A stretch of DNA of 64,000 bases, from NCBI RefSeq assembly GCF_018687715.1, contig NC_056754.1, positions 19,763,501 through 19,827,500 of the forward strand. Reading direction: 5' to 3'. The notes beneath the pieces were generated by a model, which was not told the origin of the DNA, did not search any database, and saw only the letters and a program-made list of their open reading frames with translations. This document shows, piece by piece, positions 24,501-37,000 of the stretch. A program made the position numbers and the translations under genes. The stretch is from Carya illinoinensis (Eukaryota; Streptophyta; Magnoliopsida; Fagales; Juglandaceae). Every line of letters starts with the position of its first letter. Position 1 is the stretch's first letter.

Positions 24501-25066
24501 TTCATATTTTAAAACCCAATCAATAATGTCTTCTGATAAGTCGAGTTGAAACCTGTTGAGACAGAGACCAACTCTCCTGAAACTCATTCAAATTCAAAAG
24601 CTGCTACACACAAGGGCTCTTGCTTTTTTATTCGGTTAGTGTAAAAAAAAAAAAAAAGAGGGTTTTCCAAAGAGAAGAGCATGAGGAAGATTTTCCACTC
24701 TTCTTCTCTCTGTTTTTTATCTAGCAGGCAATGAAAGAGTCAAGAAGGAAACTCCACCTGCACAATACTCAATCAACATAACCATTTCGAGACACGTTTA
24801 GAGCCAAATGAATATCAAGAAACCAATACAGATTCTAACATAAATAAAAATTAATAAAATGATGCCAATTGTATATCTATGATGGATATCATGCTACCCA
24901 CGCTACAACAATTTGCATAAACAATTCGCCCCTTCTTCTTTTCTTCCAATAAAAAATCACATGAAGAATGTTCTTAGCACATAACAAGCTCCAAAAGGGT
25001 CTTACTTGAACACAGGAAACTTTTCTTTCACACTATTATGTATCTCATACGTTCATGTTTCCATCC
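24501..25066. other. Downstream flank of the receptor kinase gene
   Basis: No coding or repeat structure recognised apart from a short poly-A tract near 24641. Probably 3' flanking DNA of the receptor-kinase pseudogene. Confidence 0.5.
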
Positions 25067-25978
25067 TCACCGGGGATCCATTTCCGAAATGGTTACAGTG
25101 GCTGAAGCTGGAGTACTTTCTTTTCCTCCGCCGAGTAAACCTACCTCCGTCAACTGTCTTTGAGTGGAAAATGCTGCTTGCTTTGGAATAGGAAGAGGAA
25201 GAGATTCATTGATAAGCATAGAAATAACATCGGACATGGTATGCCTATCCACTGGAAACTCTTGTACGCACAAGAGACCCACATGGATGCATCTTAAGAC
25301 TGGGTGCTCAGAATGGGATTCAACCAGACTTGAGTCCATTAGCTCCAACCCTTTACGTTCTCTCCATAATTCCCAAGCCTGCAACCAACCCATGTTTCAC
25401 AGCTTATATACAATTCAATTTGATTATTTGGGACCCTTACACTGGAAGCATAAAGATAGCTTACGATGTAAAATTTTTAAGGAATAGCAACTTATATACA
25501 AGACCACTTCAATCATTTGATTTAGAGGTAAAAACAAACCAAGAAAGGAAAATTTGAGGCTTTTAGTGTCCTTACATATCCCACTAAGCTCAGGTGATGT
25601 TCAGGATTATAAATGCCACTGCTCTTCTGCCCACTCACAATCTCCAGCATCAGAACTCCAAAACTGTACACATCTGACTTCTCTGAAAAGTTACCTGCCA
25701 TGGCATACTCCGGTGACATATAACCACTACAACCAAAAACATCGAGGAAAATTCAGCCTTACAGGATAAAGTGCTGACACACAAAATTGTACGTATTTAC
25801 TTACTATGTTCCCACTACTCTCTGTGTAATAGCGTCAGCAGCATTCCAGCCAAAAACTCTGGGCATACCAAAATCTGATATTTTGGGGTTCATATCGCTA
25901 TCAAGCAGGATGTTGCTTGCTTTCAAATCTCTATGAATAATTCTTAGTCTAGAATATCTATGCAAATAAAGAAGCCCT

Positions 25979-26399
25979 TGTTATGAGTGGAGACAAAAAC
26001 AGTGAACAGTGAGACATGCACCGTTTCTTTCCTTAGCATATTAGGCGCCACTTGCAGACACGCACAGTGTCTGCAGCAAGTGACGCCTCAAACTCTTCTG
26101 TAAAATACTGCACCGAAAAATGTTGTAGGCTGCTCTCTCCTATAAATAGGAGAGAGCTCAGAGAAGAGAAAAAGCAGAGAAGTGCAGTAGAGAGAAAATA
26201 GAGTGTGTGCTGCGTGTGTGTGCAGACAGAGTGTGGGAGAGAAAAAAGAAAAAAACAGAGTGGGTGAGAGAGAGATTTCGGTAAAAATTATTTTCATAGT
26301 GAAATTACAGCAGCTGTGGACGTAGGCAATTGTCGAACCACGTTAAATTTCGTCCCTCCTTTATTTAGAATCGTCTCTGTATCAGAACAGCTCCCAACA
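25979..26399 (+). repeat. Copia 3, 5' LTR
   Basis: 421 bp, TGTTATGAGTGG to CCCAACA. TATA-like CCTATAAATAGG near 26139; in the partner LTR this is CCTATTTATAGG. Confidence 0.96.
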
Positions 26400-26529
26400 A
26401 CTGGTATCAAAGCACTGGTTCGAGCTGTCCGAAAATTCAAGTTGTTCAAAATCAATTTTTGATAACTCCACGGTGTTCCTCGCGTCGAGACGAATCCGTT
26501 GCCGCAAACGGAATCGAAAACGGAGGTCG

Positions 26530-27100
26530 GATAAGCCTACACGCGCCCTTAGAAGATCGGCGCGTGCATCTGCTGCAATTCACGCTCCCCCACGGGCTCC
26601 GGAGGTTGAAGACGCGTGCACCACATGCGCTCACGTGTCTACACGCGCTCCAGAGGTTGAAGACGCGTGAAGGACACGCGCTCACGCGCCCCCACGCGCC
26701 CTAGAGAGGTTCGGCGCGTGTGTCACACGCGCCCCACTCTCCCCCATGCGCACACAGTACTGTAGCGCGTGTATTACACGCGCGCCCACGTTTTCCCACG
26801 CGCACTGTGCAACGCGTGTATCCCACCCGCCAGACATATCAGAACCGTCCGTTTTTCAGATCTGTTTTCGGCTAGATCTAAGTCATTCGAAGTCCGATTT
26901 CAACGATCAAATAGTGCTTTCCAATTATTTGGATCATTCCGAACTCATCCGTACGGTCGAAATTTTGAGATTCGGCATCAGTACATTGGATCTGAACCAT
27001 CCACGTGTTGCAGATCATTTTGGGCTAGATCACGCCAGTTGGAGTTCCATCGTGATGATCAAATAGTGCTGACAAACTATTTGGATCATTCCGGACTCGT
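26530..27100 (+). repeat. Leader repeats of copia 3
   Basis: Two layers. 26530-26830 is the CpG-rich minisatellite shared with copy 1 (core GAGGTTGAAGACGCGTG at about 26600 and 26652). Then a duplicated segment of about 150 bp: GATCAAATAGTGCT ... ATTTGGATCATTCCG occurs at 26904-26942 and again at 27056-27094. Copy 1 has the same pair near 8805-9005. Confidence 0.85.
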
Positions 27101-27143
27101 TTCCAGCTAATTCGAGTGTTTTGGACGCAACGGTGATCTTTGT

Positions 27144-30100
27144 TTGTTTAAATTTGAACTCATTTGTAAAGTTATGGCTGGAGAAGAAGCTAAAGGTGTT
27201 GGTATCGAGAAATTTGACGGTACAGACTTTGCCTACTGGAGAATGCAGATAGAGGATTATCTCTATGGGAAGAAACTACATCTTCCACTCCTAGGAAGAA
27301 AGCCAGATGACATGAGCAATGAAGATTGGAGTTTCCTTGATAGACAAGTGTTGGGAGTCATTCGACTAACACTGTCAAGATCAATTGCACACAATGTGGG
27401 AAAGGAAAAAACCACGGCGGATTTGATGAAAGCTCTATCAGACATGTACGAGCAGCCATCAGCCAATAACAAAGTGCATTTGATGTACAAGCTATTCTAC
27501 TTGAGAATGGCAGAAGGAACTCCAGTTATTCAGCATCTGAATGAGTTCAACGCCATCATCAATCAATTAGTTTCAGTGGGGATTGAATTTGATGATGAAG
27601 TACGTGCACTGATTGCTCTAGCTCAATTGCCAAAAAGCTGGGAGGCCATGAGAACAGCTGTTAGCAATTCTTATGGCAAAACAAAGATGAAGTATCAAGA
27701 TATCCGGGACCATATTCTTAGCGAGGAAGTTCGCAGAAGAGATACAGGAGAAGCATCAACTTCCAGTTCTGCCTTAAACCTCGAGACAAGAGGTAGAGGA
27801 GCTAGTAGAAGTTCAAGTCGAGGCAGGTCAAAGTCCCGAAGAGGCAGAAGTAAATCTAGGTCCGGAAAACAAGTACAGTGCTGGAATTGTGGCAAGATTG
27901 GCCACTTCAAAAATAATTGCAAGGAAGCAAAGAAGAAGAATGAGCATGACTCTGTTAATGCCACAACAGAAGAGCTCCGAGATGCCTTACTCCTTTCAGT
28001 CGACAACCAAATTGAATCTTGGGTGTTAGATTCAGGAGCCTCGTTCCACACTACAGCACACCGAGAAATCATGCAGAATTATGTCACTGGTGATTTCGGG
28101 AAGGTGTACTTAGCAGATGGTGAAGCGTTGGAAATCGAAGGCATGGGAGATGTACCAATCAATCTGCCCAATGGAAGTGCATTGTTGCTATAGAAGGTGC
28201 GACATGTTCCTAAGCTCATGAGGAACCTGATTTCTGTAGGACAACTTGATGCTGATGGGCATTCAGTACTATTTACCGGTGGCACGTGGAAGATAACAAG
28301 AGGAGCTATGGTAGTAGCTCGAGGCATAAAAATAGGTACTCTATACATGACTTCAAGTATTAGAGATACTGTTGTAATTGCTGATGCAAATGCCAACCTA
28401 TGGCATCAAAGGCTTGGTCACATGAGTGAGAAAGGAATGAAAGTACTATTATCCAAGGGGAAATTACCAAAGTTGGAATCAACTGATTTCGATATGTGTG
28501 AAGGTTGCATTTTTGGGAAACAGAAAAATGTTAGTTTCCTGAAAAATGGTAGAACTCCAAAATCTACAAATTTGGAGTTGGTGCACACAGATTTGTAGGG
28601 GTCATCCCCTGTCGCTTCTCTTGGAGAATCGCAGTACTATGTTTCATTTATTGATGACTCAAGCAGGAAAGTATGGGTTTATTTTTTGAAAAATAAATCT
28701 GACACATTTGATACTTTCAAGAAGTGGAGAGCCATGGTTGAAAATGAAACAGGCTTGAAGTTAAAATGTCTGAGGTCAGACAATGGAGGAGAGTACATCG
28801 ATGGAGGGTTCAAAGAATTCTGTGCTGCAAATGGAATTAGATTTCAGAAGACTATTCCCGGGACACCGCAGCAGAATGGCGTAGCTGAACACATGAACAG
28901 AACTCTCAACGAACGTGCCAGAAGCATGAGGCTGAATTCAAGATTGCCTGAATGTTTTTGGGCTGATGCAGTTAATACTGCAGCCTATTTGATTAATCGG
29001 GGACCTTCAATTCCCTTAAAGTTCGATCTACCAGAGGAAGTCTGGAGCGGAAAGAAGGTAAATCTTTCCCATTTGAAAGTTTTTGGCTGTTTATCATATG
29101 TTCACATAGATTCTACTGATCGTAACAAATTAGAAGCCAAATCTAGAAAATGTTTTTTCATCGGTTATGGTGATGAAGAATTTGGCTATCGATTTTGGGA
29201 TGATAAAAATCGCAAAATCATCAGAAGTAGAAATGTGATATTTAATGAGCAGATTCTGTACAAAGCTAAGTCACAAGCTGAACCTGAGGAACAGCCAAAG
29301 AAACCTGAGGTTGTTGACTTTGATGTTACTCGAGTCAACACTGATCAGAACGAGGATCAAGAAAATGATGATACACAGATCAAACAACGTACACCACTCA
29401 CTATTATTCGAAGATCTTCAAGGACAATCAGGCCACCACAGCGGTTCTCACCATCTCTACACTACATCTTACTAACAGATAGTGGTGAACCAGAAAGTTA
29501 TGATGAAGCTCTACGAATTGAAGATTCGATCAAATGGGAGAAAGCCATGCAAGATGAGATGGAGTCACTGATGTCAAATCAGACATGGGAGCTAACTAAG
29601 TTTCCAAAAGGCAAGAAGGCTTTGCACAATAAATGGGTGTACAGAATTAAAGAAGAACACAATGGTAGCAAGCGCTACAAAGCCAGAATAGTCGTGAAGG
29701 GGTTTCAACAAAAGGAAGGTGTCGACTACACAGATATTTTCTCCCCAGTTGTAAAATTGACCACGATCAGGCTAGTGTTGGCAATTGTGGCTGCAGAGAA
29801 TCTACATCTTGAGCAGTTAGATGTGAAGACTGCATTCCTTCATGGTGATTTGGAGGAAGACATCTATATGCACCAGCCACAAGGATTCTCAGTGAAGGGA
29901 AAAGAGAATCTAGTTTGTAAACTGAAGAAGAGCTTATATGGCCTAAAACAAGCTCCACGACAATGGTACCGGAAGTTTGACAACTTCATGTGCAGTAATG
30001 GATTTACAAGACTGCAGGCTGACCATTGTTGCTATATGAAGAACTTTGACAACTCTTATATTATCCTACTGTTGTATGTGGATGATATGCTCGTTGCAGG

Positions 30101-31037
30101 GTCAAGCATCGAGGAGATCAATGAACTGAAGAAGCAGTTGTCAAAGCGGTTTTAGATGAAGGATTTGGGTGCTGCAAAACAAATCCTTGGTATGAGAATT
30201 ATTAGAGACAGGTCTAATGATACTCTTAAACTCTCGCAAGAGGAGTATGTGAAGAAGGTGCTCAGAAGGTTTAACATGGACAAGGCAAAACCAGTGAGTA
30301 CACCCTTAGCTAGTCACTTTCGACTAACTAAGGATCAGTCGCCAAAGACGGAGGAAGAGCAAGAATGCATGAACAGAATACCCTATGCATCTGCTATTGG
30401 TAGTCTTATATACGTCATGGTCTGTACAAGGCCAGATATTGCACAAGCAGTGGGAGCTATGAGCAGGTACATGAGTAATCTAGGAAAGCAGCATTGGGAA
30501 GCAATCAAGTGGATTTTAAGATATCTACAAGGCTCTTCAGATACGTCACTATGCTTTACAAAAGCAGGTTTAAAACTACAGGGATGTGTAGATGCTGATT
30601 TAGCAGGTGACGTTGACAGCAGAAAAAGTACTACTGGATTTGTGTATACGCTGGGTGGTACAGCTGTATCGTGGGCTTCTAAGTTACAGAAGATTGTTGC
30701 TCTCTCAACTACAGAAGCGGAATACGTTGCTATAACTGAAACAGGGAAGGAAATGGTTTGGTTGCAGTCATTCTTGGAGGAATTGGGAAAGAAGAATGAA
30801 AAATGTATTCTGCACAGTGATAGTCAGAGTGCTATTTTTCTTGCAAAGAATCCAGTCTTTCATTCCAGAACAAAACACATGCAGTTGCGATACCATTTTA
30901 TCCGATCTCTTCTCGATAGTGGACAGCTGATGCTTGAAAAGATTCGAGGAACAGAGAACCCAGCAGACATGTTCACAAAAGTAGTTACTGCTGACAAACT
31001 GAAGCTGTGTGTAGCTTCAGTTGGACTTCGTACTTAA
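27144..31037 (+). pseudogene. Copia 3 gag-pol with three nonsense codons
   Basis: Same domain order as copy 1: gag, CCHC knuckle ([14 protein letters not shown]), protease (VLDSGASFH), integrase (HQRLGH, CEGC, HTDL, RSDNGGEY), reverse transcriptase (YVDDMLVAG), RNase H (DADLAGDVDSRKST). The natural start is probably the ATG at 27174 (MAGEEAKGVG); the open frame begins 30 bases earlier. Stops are TAG at 28191-28193 (CAG in copy 1), TAG at 28596-28598 (TGG in copy 1) and TAG at 30153-30155 (GAG in copy 1). No frameshift in 3.9 kb. Its stops are at different positions from those in copy 1, so each element decayed independently. Confidence 0.93.
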
Positions 31038-31108
31038 AGGCATGACTTGAAGTTGCTGTGATAGTTGTTATGAAGATATGTAGACTCATTTGTCTCCAAG
31101 TGGGAGAT

Positions 31109-31529
31109 TGTTATGAGTGGAGACAAAAACAGTGAACAGTGAGTCATGCACCGTTTCTTTCCTTAGCATATTAGGCGCCACTTGCAGACACGCACAGTGT
31201 CTGCAGCAAGTGACGCCTCAAACTCTTCCGTAAAATACTGCACCGAAAAATGTTGTAGGCTGCTCTCTCCTATTTATAGGAGAGAGCTCAGAGAAGAGAA
31301 AAAGCAGAGAAGTGCAGCAGAGAGAAAATAGAGTGTGTGCTGCGTGTGTGTGCAGATAGAGTGTGGGAGAGAAAAAAGAAAAAAACAGAGTGGGTGAGAG
31401 AGAGATTTCTGTAAAAATTATTTTCATAGTGAAATTACAGCAGTTGTGGACGTAGGCAATTGCCGAACCACGTTAAATTTCGTCCCTCCTTTATTTAGAA
31501 TCGTCTCTGTGTCAGAACAGCTCCCAACA
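31109..31529 (+). repeat. Copia 3, 3' LTR
   Basis: 421-bp partner of 25979-26399, preceded by the polypurine tract at 31098-31108 and followed by target copy GCCCT. Confidence 0.96.
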
Positions 31530-34061
31530 GCCCTTGAGCAATGCCTTCAATGATGGCACAACGACACTTCCAATCCAATAGCTCCCTTTTCTTTGGATCT
31601 ATAAAATTTTGTACAGACAATCAATACACACTAGAGAGACAATAAAAAGACAAACTGAACCAAAGAAAAAGATAAGAACATGGCGAACCAAAAAGAAAGA
31701 AGTCCAAGCTTTTATTGGGCATATATTCATAGATCAACATCTTTTCATCTCCTTCAACACAACAACCCAAAAGTCTAACGAGATTCATGTGTTGGAGTTT
31801 TGCAATGAGTATAAGCTCATTCTTGAACTCCACCAATCCTTGTCTGGAGCTCCTCGAAAGTCTCTTAACAGCTATCTCTTGCCCCTCAGGTAATTTTCCC
31901 TAAATTAATATGAGGATAAACTTTGTTAGAATAAAAGTTAAATAATTAAATACACTTCTTGTACCAAAACAAAGGTTCTGAATTCGAATGTTGATTTCCG
32001 TACATTTCACTAAATTGAAGAGTTTAAGATTTCGAGACAATTGGTGATTTAACAAGCTCTACACTAGTTAGAAAATATATAATGGGTCATAATCGACAGA
32101 GCCTTACTTTGTATACAGGACCAAAGCCACCTTGTCCTAGTTTATTTTCGGTGCTAAAATTGTCCGTAGCAGTGACAATGGAAGGAAAACTGAATACTTT
32201 CACATCATGACCTTTCTTCCCATCGTTTCTAGCCTCTTTTGTGTCTCCAAATACGAAAGCAATTTCCTCATTGCTTTCTTGATCTCCTGTAGCAGAATTC
32301 AATATTCATATATAGTTAAATCTGGCTTTATAAATGAATTAAATCATATTCTTTCAGCAGCTAAAATAGTTACGTCGTAGTTTTTTCTTCCTTAAAAACT
32401 ATAAGCATCCCAAGATCACTGCAGCAAGAGCAGCCACTACAGCTACAATGATCCCTATCCACCATTTTTTTGCTCGTGCCTCACTAGTTTCTGGCATAAT
32501 AAGAACATAGATTTGTTGAACATTATTAATCCCAGTGTTGGCTTTCCACAAATTGACCTGTTTCAAATAATAGGCATCCAGTTCCATTTCCTGAATATGA
32601 ATAAAAACCAACGCAGGAACAATTGCTCCAGCATTTAGTCCAACAATCACCGATACTGGTGTTCCAATTGTCGTCCCTCTGAAGCGCTCGTGGGTCTAGA
32701 CATTGAACCAGTCGCTGTTCAAATTTTTGACCTCTAGTTCTACAGGAATTCTGCACACAACCGGGTTCAAAGGAGTAACCGAAACATATACCACCTCCCA
32801 CATAAATAAGTTTTTTATAATCTCCAAGTGTCCCATCTGAGCTCAAGACGAGCCTTGAAATTGTCCCGTTCGGAACAGAATAACTGAAGTAACTCTCGTT
32901 CTCATTAGAAATATAACTAAATTTGTAGTCGCCATCATTCATAACAGCAATATTTTGAAACTGGGATGCACTCCCAACCCCGCTGAGCCAGTACATATTC
33001 CCTCTGTATCTCATTACCAATTGTCTCGTGTCGTTGGCGAGACTCCATTCGAGAGAAAAGCCTCCGGGGGCGGCGACTTGTTCAGATAGCCATGAAGTAA
33101 GTTTCCATTCTTTCCCTGTTTTAGTGTTCATACCCAGTTTCATACCAGGCAGAAGTGTGTCTGTCGGATAATCAAAGCTTTCCCATAAAATCCTTTTGAT
33201 AGACCTATCAGGATTCAACTCTTTCACGATGAAGTTTCCCGAGTTCTCGAGGACAGCGATCGAGTTTGGTGCTGTTTTGTTAGCATTCAAGGGAATTGGA
33301 CTCCCTCCACCATGCAGTATCTTCAACAGGCCGTCTTCATCCATTGTTAGATTTCCTTGACCAACTGATATAGGTGTGTCTCGGTTTGCAATCCATAACT
33401 GGTTGGACGAATCATCTGTGTACCATATTCCCAAGTAATTACCAACAGGATTTTTGGGGTTTAAAAAGCCAAGCTGAAATCTCTCGTCTGCTGAAACCAA
33501 CTGCTGCTTATAAAGAAGAACTTCCCCAGGTTTGATGGCGTAGACTTTCTGTGCATGAGAAAACTGCAGCCTTCCAAGTCACCAACATGACAAAGTGAAG
33601 ACATATATTGCGGTTAGAAGCTGGGATTTCTGGCTAACCAATATTACCGGAATAGATTCCATCTTTGGTGCTAATTTAGCCGCAACACTGTATTGTACAT
33701 GCACACTGCATTTTCTATTCATTTTTCAGGGTGGATGTAGAAGAATTGATATGTCTAAGCCCGCCAATTTTGACGAGAATAGAGAACAAACCAACTTTCT
33801 CAACTCATCTGGTGGCTCCAAATGAACCATCAATATATCAAGAGGCAACAACTATATGAGTACAAACATCATACCCTCATTTCATTATGCTTCTGGAGAA
33901 TTTTGATTACAATATATAGCATAAAATGTTATGCATCCTCCCGCTATCGACTGTATTCATAGAGGAACTTAACACGAGATATATACATGGCATTCACAAG
34001 CATGTAATCATCTGTAGCCAAATTTCTTTCAATAAACCTGATATCACACTGCAATCATCTC

Positions 34062-37000
34062 TTACCCACTTAGAACTCCAAAGAAGGGTTTGGTCATTGC
34101 AGACTTCAATTCAAACCCCGCTGTGTTTAGCACTGCCTCATCAACCTTATCATGGGCAAAGTATAAGTACTCTCCTCCTCCAGTTCTCTCAAACCCACAG
34201 AGCTCTAGAAACTCCACACCTCCTCTCAAATTCCCAACTCTATCCTGTCAAATAGATGTAAGTGGAAACTTTACAACAGAAGTAATAAACAGATATGAGT
34301 CGTGTTGATGAAACCATTTTCTTTTCGTTTGGTATATTATTTATAGTGACAAAAATGCAAATCTAATCAACATAACAGGAAATTAATGACAGATGGCTAT
34401 ACATCATGAGGTCTATGGCAAATGAGTTTAGAACATTCCAGTCAATGGAAGGCTCCAAAGAGCGCTAGTTTACAGTGAATTCAAAACACGTCAATTCTGT
34501 GCATTTTTTGACAGTATTACTATAAAAAGGTTTACATCCGCCATCCAACAACCAAGTGGCTGAGCTCCTGGCTCGCACAATGAGGCCACCTTTTTCATAA
34601 ACGTGGACCTCATGAACAAATCTATATGTGATTAGTTAATATGGTCCAAATAATTCCAACTGCACCAAAAATAATCCAATTTCCCTGGTTTAGCATAATC
34701 AGTCAAGCCTTGTGGTAATAACCAATCCCACAAGTGTCGATCACAAGGACAATCTGGACTTTGGTGAAGATTACGAAATGGTCTCTCTTCACTTCAATCA
34801 GCTCTCAATACTCGTAAAGTTGGGACTAAGGCTTAATAAAAAGAAGCTCAATCAATGGAGCTTACCTGGAATAATGGGTTACTAAGTCTGATCTTCCTGA
34901 ACTTTTTTCCTCATCAGGATTTTTTGCGACATTCCCAATATAGATCAGAAGAGTTTGGAAGGACCTCCTAACACTGGCACCATCATCCTAGACAAGGAGA
35001 AGGAAAATGGAAAAATGAGGCTGCTGTTAAGTCTACTGAGAAAAAAGATAACTTTAACGTAACGAAAAAAGTAATATGCCGGATACTGTCAGTAGTGCAA
35101 TCTAAGGTTCATGATTCGTAGACACCTTTGTAGATGAATTCAATGCAACAAATCCATCGTAGGTTCCTAAGAAATATATTCGGCTATAAATGGTGCAGTT
35201 TCCTTCGACTTAGTTTCATTAAAACATATAATTGAAAGATATGAAACCAAAAGTCTTCCAAACATTATTTTTCTTTCAAAAGCTTTTGCATGTAACTCAC
35301 GGAGTCTTTAGCATATGTTTTCTTCTAAAAGGCAGTGGAGAGGAATCTATTAGCATATACTTTCTTTTATAAGGCACTGGGAAAGGAATCTATCTTGTGA
35401 AGCCCATTCTTCTGAACACTCTGGTACATAGGAAATCCATTGTAGTAACCATTTACGTGTGGAGTTCTTAACCAATGGATTTCAGATACACCAAAATCTC
35501 TCTGCTCATAAGTTGAGCAAGCCCTAGTTTCACTGAAAAGAAGTCCACCATGCCAGAAATGTTCCAACAGCTTCAAAATTTGGGTTCTCATTCAAAAAAA
35601 ATGCAGAGAGAAAATCAACCACCATTTGAACTTTGTATACAGCAGGCAACAATAGTCAAGAAACCCGGCACTTAGTTTGAAGTTTCTTGAGTAACGTTTT
35701 ATCAGATAACTCGTATCAGATAACTGATATAACCCGGTCTGGACTTGTTCAAAGAACGGAAGCTAGAGGGGGCAATAATAAAACAGATATGGACATGGCG
35801 AGCTAGATAAATACAAAGATCTTTCATTTATCATTGTGTCAACGTGAAATCCACCTCCTTGGCACGAGTCAAGTTCATGGGCCCAGATGTATTTTTTGAA
35901 ATGATTCCCAACTCGTGTTTTTTTCACTACCAACAGAATATGCTAGACGAGCAATGCTACATATAGTCGTGGAATTGCAAACGCCGCGCAATCGCTTTGA
36001 AAAAGAGTGGGGTCCACGATTAAAAAGTTAGTTTTTTTTCATGTGGGTCCCATGTTAATTCATTTTTTTCAAAGCGACTGCACGCCGCTTGCACAACCAC
36101 GACTGCAAATATCATTTCTCTATGCTGGACACAGAGCAAAGTTATTTACCTGGTGATTACGCTTAATAGTTCTTAAACATTCCTTCATGTGCTCTGCCTT
36201 TGTAACTGACTTCACAGGCAATGAGGTTTGCAACTTAAACGGGAATAAAAACAACATTAAAACAGTTTTGTCCTGTAATTCCAGTTTTTAAAAAATATAT
36301 ATATATTCTGCAAAAAGATAAGAGTGGTAAGATCTACAGATATTACTTTCAAAATATCCTTACTTTTTTTTCCCGTGACAAAGGAGTGGAAGGTTTTAAT
36401 GCCGCAGGCTTTTCTGGAGGCAATCTGAGATGATACCTTCTTTCTACCTGTGAAGACATGCAAACAGTTTTTTGAGTCACACAAAAGTCTTGAGAGCATT
36501 ATCAATCCTTGAATCAGAGATATTGAATTGAAATCCTCGGTATGGATTGTACTAAACCAACTGTGAAGGATATAATAGTGATATGTTATGATGCCATCTC
36601 AAATTTGGCAGCTATCTTAAACAAATCTTTTGGGCATGTGTTTGGCACGTAGTTTTCTATTGTTCTTGCACATAAGAGGAACATTTTTACATCCCAGAGA
36701 GAGAGAGAGAGAGAGAGAGATATCACTAGATTTGCAATCGTTAGTAGTTGTCCCTGCACTCATCTTCCACCTTTATAAACCTTTTCATTTGTCTTTGCCA
36801 GGGATGCAGGTTTAAGCCGTACCACACCCAATTTGTGTATGCTTTTCTATGTTGAATTTGGCTGTAATTCTTTCCTCTCCTTTCTCATTGCCATTCTCAC
36901 TGTATAATTATTTATCTGATCAATGATACAGGTCCCTAAAGCTGATGCTATTGGAAAGTAGAACATATTGATCATTCATATTTTCTCTCATGTGTAGGTT

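Larger units (their letters stand above)
25979..31529 (+). mobile_element. Ty1/copia retrotransposon, copy 3 (same family as copy 1)
   Basis: 5551 bp, 421-bp LTRs with TG...CA ends, perfect target duplication GCCCT (25974-25978 and 31530-31534). Primer-binding site TGGTATCAAAGC at 26402-26413, polypurine tract AAGTGGGAGAT at 31098-31108. The plus-strand gag-pol frame of 1298 codons has three in-frame stops. The LTRs differ at about ten positions by eye, more than those of copy 1, so this insertion looks older. It lies opposite in strand to the receptor kinase it interrupts, within the codons for the segment just before the HRD catalytic loop. Confidence 0.96.
25067..33662 (-). pseudogene. G-type lectin S-receptor-like kinase, disrupted by copia 3
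   Basis: Membrane receptor kinase of the S-domain class, minus strand. Exon 1 (33662-32374): signal peptide, B-lectin domain (LGIWYTDDSSNQLWIANRD), S-locus glycoprotein domain, short PAN-like end (CWTKCWSNCSC), transmembrane helix (WWIGIIVAVVAALAAVIL). Exon 2 (32286-32108): juxtamembrane and glycine loop [10 protein letters not shown]. Exon 3 (31899-31689, 211 bp): IAVKRLS with the ATP-binding Lys. Exon 4 (31598-31530 plus 25978-25805, 238 bp when the target copy is counted once): [10 protein letters not shown] and DFG. Exon 5 (25726-25576): [17 protein letters not shown]. Exon 6 (25378-25067): kinase end and C-terminal tail SEMDPR. Lesions: TGA at 33579-33581 in the signal peptide, a one-base shift near 32531-32537, TAG at 32399-32401 after the membrane helix, and the 5.5-kb copia in exon 4. 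DFGMPRVFG has Pro where the family usually has Ala. Confidence 0.93.
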
